A DNA stretch of 64,000 nucleotides from assembly GCA_031394355.1 (NCBI GenBank), contig JANNSU010000065.1, forward strand, positions 60,111 to 124,110, in the 5' to 3' direction. This DNA is from JAEUMY01 sp031394355. Its GTDB lineage: Bacteria; Pseudomonadota; Gammaproteobacteria; Burkholderiales; Usitatibacteraceae. The notes beneath the pieces were generated by a model. That model was not told the origin of the DNA. It was given only the letters and a program-made list of their open reading frames with translations, and did no database searches. The position numbers were made by a program, and so were the translations under genes. Shown one piece after another: positions 52,750 through 59,377 of the stretch. The first letter of the stretch is position 1, and every line of letters starts with the position of its first letter.

Positions 52750-53517
52750 ATGCGTCGCAAGTTCGTAGTCGGTAACTGGAAGCTGAACGGTGGGATTGAG
52801 GCTAATTCGGCGTTGATTGCAGCATTCCGGCAACGGTTTGCTCCGGTCGACTGTGCCCGCTGCGGGTTTTGTGCGCCAGCGGTGTATTTGCAACAGCTGG
52901 GAGAGCTGCTTGAGGGATCAGGCATCATGGCCGGTGCCCAGGATGCGAGCAGGTTCGATCAGGGTGCCTATACGGGTGAAGTGTCTGCAGGGATGATTGC
53001 AGACCTCGGAATGGGCCTTTGCATCGTGGGCCACTCGGAGCGCCGGGCGCTGTTCGGCGACACCGATGAGGTGGTGGCCGAAAAGTTCGGGCGGGTCAAG
53101 GCAGCGGGGTTGACGCCGATATTGTGTGTCGGCGAAACGTTGCAAGAGCGTGAACGGCAGGAGACCGAGACGGTAATCCTGCGGCAGTTGGATGCGGTGC
53201 TGGCACAGCATGGTCAAGCGGTGCTGGGCGGGTCGGTTGTAGCGTATGAGCCGGTCTGGGCCATCGGCACAGGCAAGACGGCGACGAAGGAGCAGGCCCA
53301 GGCAGTGCATGCGTTCATTCGGGCCCGTTTGGGTGAGGTGGATGCAGGAATGGCGCAAGATGTGCCGATCCTGTACGGCGGCAGCGTCAAGGCCGCCAAC
53401 GCAGGCGAGCTCTTCAGCATGCCCGATGTCGACGGCGGGCTGGTGGGTGGTGCATCATTGAATGCCGACGAATTTGCAGGTATCTGGGGCGCAATGCGAG
53501 CCCGGATGGAAATCTAA
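52750..53517 (+). CDS. tpiA: Triosephosphate isomerase
   Basis: A 255-residue TIM barrel interconverting dihydroxyacetone phosphate and glyceraldehyde 3-phosphate. GNWKLNG holds the catalytic Lys, VGHSERR the His, and AYEPVWAIGTGKTA the Glu and flexible loop; YGGSVKAANA binds phosphate. The ATG at 52750 is set by the MRRKFVVGNWK opening. secG follows 9 bp later. Confidence 0.98.
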   Translation: MRRKFVVGNWKLNGGIEANSALIAAFRQRFAPVDCARCGFCAPAVYLQQLGELLEGSGIMAGAQDASRFDQGAYTGEVSAGMIADLGMGLCIVGHSERRALFGDTDEVVAEKFGRVKAAGLTPILCVGETLQERERQETETVILRQLDAVLAQHGQAVLGGSVVAYEPVWAIGTGKTATKEQAQAVHAFIRARLGEVDAGMAQDVPILYGGSVKAANAGELFSMPDVDGGLVGGASLNADEFAGIWGAMRARMEI

Positions 53518-53526
53518 GGAAGAGTC

Positions 53527-53886
53527 ATGATTCAGCAGTTGGTATTGATCGTTCATGTGGTTGCCGCGTTGGTCATCATCGGGCTTGTGCTGCTTCAGCA
53601 CGGCAAGGGTGCAGACATGGGCGCAGCATTTGGTAGCGGTTCGGCTGGGAGTCTGTTCGGCGCTTCGGGTGCCTCGAACTTCCTCTCGAGGTCCACGGCG
53701 GCATTTGCGACTGTGTTCTTCCTCACCAGCATGGGCTTGACCTATTTTGCGACGTCGCGCGTGCAGTCAGGTGTGATCAAAAACATCAAGTCCGAACAGT
53801 CGGTACCCTCTGCTACCACGCCGGCCGCGCCTGTTGTGCCGGCACCCAAAGCTGACGACTCGAAGGCAAAGGAAATACCGAAATAA
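53527..53886 (+). CDS. secG: Preprotein translocase subunit SecG
   Basis: A 119-residue membrane protein of the SecYEG channel. Two membrane segments are at about 3-23 and 55-75, separated by QHGKGADMGAAFGSGSAGSLFG, the SecG signature loop. The tail is Ala/Pro/Lys-rich and probably disordered. The tpiA-secG-tRNA-Leu-nuoA order is conserved in many Proteobacteria. Confidence 0.97.
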   Translation: MIQQLVLIVHVVAALVIIGLVLLQHGKGADMGAAFGSGSAGSLFGASGASNFLSRSTAAFATVFFLTSMGLTYFATSRVQSGVIKNIKSEQSVPSATTPAAPVVPAPKADDSKAKEIPK

Positions 53887-53913
53887 CCCGTGATAGCTGC
53901 GGGTAGTGGCAAT

Positions 53914-53998
53914 GCCGACGTGGTGGAATTGGTAGACACGCTGTCTTGAGGGGGCAGTGACGAAAGTCGTGAGAGTTCGAGTCTCTCCGCCGGCACCA
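53914..53998 (+). tRNA. tRNA-Leu (anticodon GAG)
   Basis: An 85-nt class II tRNA with encoded CCA. The anticodon loop TTGAGGG gives GAG; the T arm is GAGAG-TTCGAGT-CTCTC, and a long variable arm contains GACGAAAGTC. The acceptor stem GCCGACG pairs with CGCCGGC except for an A5-C68 mismatch. Confidence 0.95.
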
Positions 53999-54097
53999 GA
54001 TTCAGTAGTCATCAGCAGAGTGATTGTTTCAGCAGCACAGCAGGGCGAAATCTCCGAGCGGCATATAAAGTAACTTAGCCACCAGACCTCCATCCTC

Positions 54098-54466
54098 ATG
54101 CTCGCCAACTACTTTCCCGTCTTGCTGTTCATTGCCATCGGCACCGCCATCGGGGTGGGAGCGCTGATCAGCTCCCGCATTGTCAATACGCTGCTGGGCA
54201 ATCAGCGGCCGGACGCCGAGAAGCTTTCCCCCTATGAATGCGGCTTCGAGGCCTTCGAAGACGCCCGCATGAAATTCGATGTGCGCTACTACCTCGTGGC
54301 GATCCTCTTCATCCTGTTCGATCTCGAAATCGCCTTCCTTTTCCCCTGGGCCGTCGTGTTGCAGGAGATCGGCTGGGAAGGCTTTGCTGCCATGTTTGTT
54401 TTCCTTGGCATCCTGGTTGTCGGCTTTGTCTATGAGTGGAAGAAAGGTGCGCTCGAATGGGAGTAA
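54098..54466 (+). CDS. nuoA: NADH-quinone oxidoreductase subunit A
   Basis: A 122-residue membrane subunit of complex I with three membrane segments. KLSPYECGFEAFEDARMKFDVRYYLVAILFILFDLEIAFLFPW is the family hallmark. It opens the nuo operon; the 276-bp gap to nuoB holds a duplicated hairpin element. Confidence 0.97.
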   Translation: MLANYFPVLLFIAIGTAIGVGALISSRIVNTLLGNQRPDAEKLSPYECGFEAFEDARMKFDVRYYLVAILFILFDLEIAFLFPWAVVLQEIGWEGFAAMFVFLGILVVGFVYEWKKGALEWE

Positions 54467-54470
54467 CGAC

Positions 54471-54539
54471 GGTAGGCCAAGAGCAGGGGCCCCGCTTGCG
54501 GGGATGCGACGGCCGCTCCGGCGTCTGCGGCCGACGCGC
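54471..54539 (+). repeat. Hairpin-rich intergenic repeat, copy A (nuoA-nuoB)
   Basis: A 69-bp unit identical to the one at 54579-54647. It contains CCCCGC-TT-GCGGGG (54490-54503) and an 11-bp inverted repeat with one A-A mismatch (54506-54516 / 54527-54537). REP-like in character. Confidence 0.9.
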
Positions 54540-54578
54540 TGCTGCACCGAGTAAACACGCCATATCCGAGGCCGCCAA

Positions 54579-54647
54579 GGTAGGCCAAGAGCAGGGGCCC
54601 CGCTTGCGGGGATGCGACGGCCGCTCCGGCGTCTGCGGCCGACGCGC
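54579..54647 (+). repeat. Hairpin-rich intergenic repeat, copy B (nuoA-nuoB)
   Basis: Exact second copy, offset 108 bp from the first. Both copies are followed by a related TCSGAGGCCGCC stretch, so the larger unit is about 108 bp. Confidence 0.9.
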
Positions 54648-54718
54648 CACACCTCCGTTCTTGCGCAAACTTTCGGAGGCCGCCGACTGGGCTGGGAAAA
54701 TCGTGGCTGTAGACGCAT

Positions 54719-54730
54719 GCGAATATTCGC
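54719..54730. repeat. GCGAATATTCGC palindrome, copy 22 (abutting nuoB RBS)
   Basis: Flanks T/A. The AAGGAG ribosome binding site of nuoB begins at the next base; 12 nt separate the palindrome from the ATG. Confidence 0.97.
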
Positions 54731-54742
54731 AAGGAGCCAACA

Positions 54743-55222
54743 ATGCCTGAAGGCGGCAGCTTGACCAATCAAGGATTCGTCGTCCAGCAGATCGATACGG
54801 TGCTCAACTGGGCGCGCACGGGTTCGCTCTGGCCGATGACATTTGGCCTGGCCTGCTGCGCAGTGGAAATGATGCATGCAGGCGCGTCACGCTACGACCT
54901 GGACCGCTTCGGCATCGTCTTTCGACCGAGCCCCCGCCAGTCCGACCTCATGATCGTTGCCGGAACGCTCTGCAACAAGATGGCACCTGCATTGCGGAAG
55001 GTCTATGACCAGATGCCCGAGCCGCGCTGGGTGATTTCCATGGGCTCCTGCGCCAATGGTGGCGGTTACTACCACTACTCCTACTCCGTCGTGCGCGGCT
55101 GTGACCGTATCGTGCCGGTAGATGTGTATGTGCCGGGCTGTCCGCCCACCGCCGAGGCCCTGCTCTATGGCCTCATCCAGCTGCAGAACAAGATCAAGCG
55201 CACCACCACCATCGCCCGCTGA
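54743..55222 (+). CDS. nuoB: NADH-quinone oxidoreductase subunit B
   Basis: A 159-residue peripheral subunit carrying the N2 iron-sulfur cluster next to the quinone site. The ligands are the CC of LACCAVEMMHA, the Cys of MGSCANGGG and the Cys of VPGCPPTAEAL. An AAGGAG ribosome binding site directly follows the palindrome. nuoC begins 1 bp after its stop. Confidence 0.98.
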   Translation: MPEGGSLTNQGFVVQQIDTVLNWARTGSLWPMTFGLACCAVEMMHAGASRYDLDRFGIVFRPSPRQSDLMIVAGTLCNKMAPALRKVYDQMPEPRWVISMGSCANGGGYYHYSYSVVRGCDRIVPVDVYVPGCPPTAEALLYGLIQLQNKIKRTTTIAR

Positions 55223-55223
55223 C

Positions 55224-55820
55224 ATGTCCGTCAAGACCGATCGCCTGCAAGCCACGCTAACCGCCGTCCTGGGCGACAAGCTCATTCACGTCGTAGAAGA
55301 CCGCGGCCAGGTCACCATCGAGGCCAAGGCTGACGATCTGGTCGACGTCGCCACCCTTCTACGCGACCATCCGACGCTGCGTTTCTCTGAGCTGATCGAC
55401 ATTACCGGGTTGGATTATTCCGACTATGCAGGCAGTTGGGACGGCGCACGCTATGCCGCCAACTACAACTTCTTGTCCATCGAGCACAATTGGCGGGTAC
55501 GCCTGCGAATATTCGCAGTGGATGACAACTTTCCGCTACTGGAGTCGCTGATCGAGGTGTGGCCATCAGCCAACTGGTATGAGCGCGAAGCGTTCGACCT
55601 CTATGGCATTGTGTTCAATGGTCACCCTGACCTCCGCCGAATCCTTACCGACTATGGCTTCATCGGCCATCCATTCCGCAAGGATTTTCCGATTTCCGGT
55701 CACGTCGAAATGCGCTTCGATCCCGAGCAGGGCCGCGTGATCTACCAGCCAGTCACGATCGAGCCGCGTGAGATCGTGCCGCGCGTGATCCGCGAAGACA
55801 ACTACGCAGGACGCAAGTAA
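55224..55820 (+). CDS. nuoC: NADH-quinone oxidoreductase subunit C
   Basis: A 198-residue peripheral subunit (30-kDa type). WYEREAFDLYGIVFNGHPDLRRILTDYGFIGHPFRKDFP is the signature. It is separate from nuoD, unlike the fused E. coli nuoCD. RIFA at 95-98 is encoded by a palindrome within the strand VRLRIFAVDD. The stop overlaps the nuoD start (TAATGG). Confidence 0.98.
   Translation: MSVKTDRLQATLTAVLGDKLIHVVEDRGQVTIEAKADDLVDVATLLRDHPTLRFSELIDITGLDYSDYAGSWDGARYAANYNFLSIEHNWRVRLRIFAVDDNFPLLESLIEVWPSANWYEREAFDLYGIVFNGHPDLRRILTDYGFIGHPFRKDFPISGHVEMRFDPEQGRVIYQPVTIEPREIVPRVIREDNYAGRK
55505..55516. repeat. GCGAATATTCGC palindrome, copy 23 (in nuoC)
   Basis: RIFA frame, residues 95-98 after L94. 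Flanks T/A. Confidence 0.97.
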
Positions 55821-57073
55821 TGGCAGAGATTCGCAATTACACGATGAACTTCGGGCCGCAGCATCCAGCCGCTCACGGTGTGCTGCGCCTTGTGCTGGAA
55901 CTGGATGGCGAAGTCATCCAGCGTGCTGATCCGCACATCGGTCTATTGCATCGTGGTACCGAGAAGCTGGCCGAGACGCGCACGTTCATCCAGAGCGTGC
56001 CGTACATGGACCGCCTCGACTACGTGTCGATGATGGTCAATGAGCATGCTTACGTGATGGCCATCGAGAAGTTGGCCGGCATCGAGGTACCCGAGCGCGC
56101 GCAATACATCCGCGTGATGTTCGACGAAATCACGCGCATCCTGAATCACCTTCTGTGGTTGGGTGCGCATGCGCTGGATGTGGGTGCGATGACAGTATTC
56201 CTCTATGCATTCCGCGAGCGCGAGGACCTCATGGACGTTTATGAGGCTGTCTCGGGTGCGCGCATGCATGCAGCCTACTATCGTCCGGGTGGCGTGTATC
56301 GCGATTTGCCTGAGCGCATGCCCCAGTACGAAGTTACGCAAGGCCGCAGCACGGAGCAGATTCGCAAGTTGAACGAGAACCGTCAGGGTTCGATGCTCGA
56401 TTTCATCGAGGATTTCACGAACCGGTTCCCGCGCTATGTCGATGAGTACGAAACACTCCTCACCGACAATCGCATATGGAAGCAGCGCACCGTCGGTATC
56501 GGCGTGGTGACGCCCGAGCGGGCGCAGGCGCTGGGCTTCACCGGCCCCATGCTGCGTGGCTCCGGGATTGCCTGGGACCTGCGGAAGAAGCAGCCCTACG
56601 AGGTCTACAGCAAGGTTGATTTCGATATTCCAGTCGGCACCAATGGCGACTGCTACGACCGCTACCTGGTACGCATCCAGGAATTCCGCGAGTCGAACAA
56701 GATCATCAAGCAGTGCGTGGACTGGCTCAGGAAGAATCCCGGCCCGGTCATCACGGCTGACCACAAGGCAGCACCGCCGTCGCGCGAAGCGATGAAGTCC
56801 AACATGGAAGAGCTGATCCATCACTTCAAGCTCTTCACCGAGGGTATGCATGTGCCACAGGGCGAGGTATACACGGCGGTGGAGCACCCGAAGGGCGAGT
56901 TCGGCATCTTCCTGATGTCTGACGGCGGCAACAAGCCTTACCGACTCAAGATCCGCGCGCCGGGCTTCCCGCATCTCGCCGCGCTGGATGAAATGGTCAA
57001 GGGACACATGATTGCCGACGTGGTCGCCATCATCGGCACGCAGGACATCGTGTTCGGGGAGATCGATCGGTGA
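55820..57073 (+). CDS. nuoD: NADH-quinone oxidoreductase subunit D
   Basis: A 417-residue peripheral subunit (49-kDa type) forming the quinone pocket with NuoB. MNFGPQHPAAHGVLRLVLELDGE and the DPHIGLLHRGTEKLAE segment carry the conserved His residues. The C terminus GTQDIVFGEIDR is intact. It overlaps the cupin gene by 4 bp (GTGA). Confidence 0.98.
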   Translation: MAEIRNYTMNFGPQHPAAHGVLRLVLELDGEVIQRADPHIGLLHRGTEKLAETRTFIQSVPYMDRLDYVSMMVNEHAYVMAIEKLAGIEVPERAQYIRVMFDEITRILNHLLWLGAHALDVGAMTVFLYAFREREDLMDVYEAVSGARMHAAYYRPGGVYRDLPERMPQYEVTQGRSTEQIRKLNENRQGSMLDFIEDFTNRFPRYVDEYETLLTDNRIWKQRTVGIGVVTPERAQALGFTGPMLRGSGIAWDLRKKQPYEVYSKVDFDIPVGTNGDCYDRYLVRIQEFRESNKIIKQCVDWLRKNPGPVITADHKAAPPSREAMKSNMEELIHHFKLFTEGMHVPQGEVYTAVEHPKGEFGIFLMSDGGNKPYRLKIRAPGFPHLAALDEMVKGHMIADVVAIIGTQDIVFGEIDR

Positions 57074-57555
57074 ATACCTCAGCGTCGGTCATCGCTTCCC
57101 GCGTCGTCAATGTTGACGAGTTGACGCTTGAGCCCTTCGAGCATGGCGACAAGTTCGCCTCCCGCTCGGTGCGGATTGGTCCGCTGCTTGGTGCCAAGGA
57201 CCTGGGATATTCCTATGATGTGGTGCCGCCCGGCAAGACATCCTGTCCGTTCCACAGCCACTATGGCGAAGAAGAAATGTTCTTCATCATTAAAGGCAGG
57301 GGCAAGCTGCGCTACGGCAGCGAATGCCGGGTTATCCGCGCCGGCGACATCATCTGCTGCCCCACCGGCGGGCCGGAGACGGCACACCAGATCACCAATG
57401 ACTCGGATGCCGAGCTGGCCTATCTCTCCGTGAGCACGATGATGCCGGCAGAGGTTTGTGAATATCCCGACTCGAAAAAGGTTGGCGCGTTTGGCAAGGG
57501 CTTCAGGCACATGACCCAAACCGCTGCCGCTGTCGACTATTGGAAAGACGAATGA
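57070..57555 (+). CDS. Cupin-domain protein embedded in the nuo operon
   Basis: A 161-residue single cupin. CPFHSHYGEEEMFFIIKGRGKLRYG is cupin motif 1 with the usual His-x-His-Glu metal ligands, and ETAHQITN provides the His of motif 2; two adjacent cysteines (ICCPTGG) lie between. It begins with GTG inside the nuoD stop and ends in ATGA with nuoE, so it is translationally coupled on both sides. It is not a known complex I subunit. Binding or sugar/small-molecule enzymatic roles are possible; none is assigned. Confidence 0.9.
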   Translation: MNTSASVIASRVVNVDELTLEPFEHGDKFASRSVRIGPLLGAKDLGYSYDVVPPGKTSCPFHSHYGEEEMFFIIKGRGKLRYGSECRVIRAGDIICCPTGGPETAHQITNDSDAELAYLSVSTMMPAEVCEYPDSKKVGAFGKGFRHMTQTAAAVDYWKDE

Positions 57556-58034
57556 GCATGCTGTCTGATGCGTCCAAACAGAAGATCGACCGCGAACTCA
57601 CCAAGTATCCCGCCGACCAGAAGCAGTCTGCCTGCATGTCGGCGCTCGCTATTGCGCAGGATGAGCATGGCTGGCTGTCGAGCGAATTGATGGACGAAGT
57701 CGCGCAGTATCTCGGCATGGCGCCTGTGGCCGTGTACGAAGTTGCGACCTTCTACAACATGTACAACCTTAAGCCGACCGGCAAGCACAAAGTGACCGTG
57801 TGTACCAATCTGCCGTGCGCACTATCCGGTGGTGCGGATGCCGCCGACTACCTGAAGGGGAAGCTCGGCATTGACTTCCGTGAGACCACGGCCGACGGCC
57901 AGTTCACGCTGATGGAAGGCGAGTGCATGGGGGCTTGTGGTGACGCGCCGGTGCTGCTGGTCAACAACAAGCGCATGTGCAGCTTCATGTCGAACGAGAA
58001 ACTGGATGCGTTGGTCGAGGAGCTGAAGAAATGA
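57552..58034 (+). CDS. nuoE: NADH-quinone oxidoreductase subunit E
   Basis: A 160-residue subunit (24-kDa type) with the N1a [2Fe-2S] cluster, ligands in CTNLPCAL and GECMGACGDAP. The start ATG at 57552 overlaps the cupin stop, and the stop overlaps the nuoF start, both as ATGA. Confidence 0.97.
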   Translation: MSMLSDASKQKIDRELTKYPADQKQSACMSALAIAQDEHGWLSSELMDEVAQYLGMAPVAVYEVATFYNMYNLKPTGKHKVTVCTNLPCALSGGADAADYLKGKLGIDFRETTADGQFTLMEGECMGACGDAPVLLVNNKRMCSFMSNEKLDALVEELKK

Positions 58035-59362
58035 GCGCGCTCAACTATGGCCCCGACGCCGTCATCATGAAGGGCATCACGGGTGACAACTGGCGCCTCG
58101 CTGATTACGAGAAGCGTGATGGCTATGCCGCGTTGAGAAAAATTCTCACCCAGGGCATGAAGCCAGAAGAGGTTACCAACGAAGTGAAGAAATCGGCACT
58201 TCGCGGGCGTGGTGGCGCGGGCTTCCCCACCGGCCTGAAGTGGAGCTTCATGCCGCGTTCGTTCCCGGGCGCCAAGTATCTCGTGTGCAACTCCGACGAG
58301 GGCGAGCCAGGCACCTTCAAGGATCGCGACATCCTCCGCTACAACCCGCACATCCTCATTGAAGGGATGATCATTGCGGGTTACGCCATGGGTATCAGCG
58401 TGGGTTACAACTACATTCACGGCGAGATCTGGGCCGATTACGAGCGCTTCGAAGAGGCGCTGGACGAGGCACGCAAGGCGGGCTATCTCGGCAAGAACAT
58501 CCTGGGCACAGAGTTCAGCTTTGAACTCTTTGCCCATCACGGTTTCGGTGCCTACATCTGCGGCGAGGAAACCGCGCTGCTGGAATCGATGGAAGGCAAG
58601 AAGGGCCAGCCGCGCTTCAAGCCGCCGTTCCCTGCGTCCTTCGGCCTGTATGGCAAGCCCACCACCATCAATAACACCGAGACGTTTGCGGCAGTACCCT
58701 TCATCATCCGCGAAGGTGGTGACGCATTCTTGGCTCAGGGCAAACCCAACAACGGTGGCACCAAGATTTTCTCTGTATCCGGTCATGTGAACAAGCCTGG
58801 CAACTACGAAGTCAAGCTGGGCACGCCGTTCGCCAAGCTGCTCGATATGGCAGGCGGCATGCGCGGTGGCAAGAAGCTGAAGGGCGTCATCCCCGGCGGA
58901 TCCTCGATGCCGGTGCTGACCGGCGAGGTGATGATGGCCACCGACATGGACTACGACGCAATCTCCAAAGCCGGCTCCATGCTGGGCTCTGGTGCTGTCA
59001 TCGTCATGGATGAAGATACCTGCATGGTCAAAGCGGCCGAGCGTCTCGCCTACTTTTACTTCGAGGAATCCTGCGGCCAGTGCACGCCCTGCCGTGAAGG
59101 TACCGGCTGGCTGTACCGCGTCATCAACCGCATCGAGCATGGCAAGGGCCGCGCAGAAGATCTGGACCTGTTGCTGAATCTCGCCGACAACATCCAGGGC
59201 CGCACCATCTGCGCGCTGGGCGACGCGGCGGCCATGCCGGTACGCGCATTCGTGAAGACTTATCGTGCGGAATTCGAATATCACATTGAACACAAGCGCT
59301 GCATGGTTCAGGCGGGCGGCTACTCGAATGCCGTACAGCCCATGGCCATGGCGGCGGAGTAA
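58031..59362 (+). CDS. nuoF: NADH-quinone oxidoreductase subunit F
   Basis: A 443-residue NADH-oxidising subunit. RGRGGAGFPTGLKW is the NADH site, NSDEGEPGTFKDR and GAYICGEETALLESMEG bind FMN, and ESCGQCTPCREGTGW plus CALGD carry the N3 cluster cysteines. The start ATG at 58031 is set by coupling to nuoE. A 15-bp gap precedes nuoG. Confidence 0.98.
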   Translation: MSALNYGPDAVIMKGITGDNWRLADYEKRDGYAALRKILTQGMKPEEVTNEVKKSALRGRGGAGFPTGLKWSFMPRSFPGAKYLVCNSDEGEPGTFKDRDILRYNPHILIEGMIIAGYAMGISVGYNYIHGEIWADYERFEEALDEARKAGYLGKNILGTEFSFELFAHHGFGAYICGEETALLESMEGKKGQPRFKPPFPASFGLYGKPTTINNTETFAAVPFIIREGGDAFLAQGKPNNGGTKIFSVSGHVNKPGNYEVKLGTPFAKLLDMAGGMRGGKKLKGVIPGGSSMPVLTGEVMMATDMDYDAISKAGSMLGSGAVIVMDEDTCMVKAAERLAYFYFEESCGQCTPCREGTGWLYRVINRIEHGKGRAEDLDLLLNLADNIQGRTICALGDAAAMPVRAFVKTYRAEFEYHIEHKRCMVQAGGYSNAVQPMAMAAE

Positions 59363-59377
59363 GGTGGAAACTGAGCA

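Noticed and set aside
54436..54750. 104-residue open frame through the nuoA-nuoB gap with a repeated GQEQGPRLRGCDGR peptide
   Set aside because: The peptide repeat only reflects the duplicated 69-bp DNA unit; hairpins and lack of a start signal argue for a non-coding repeat.
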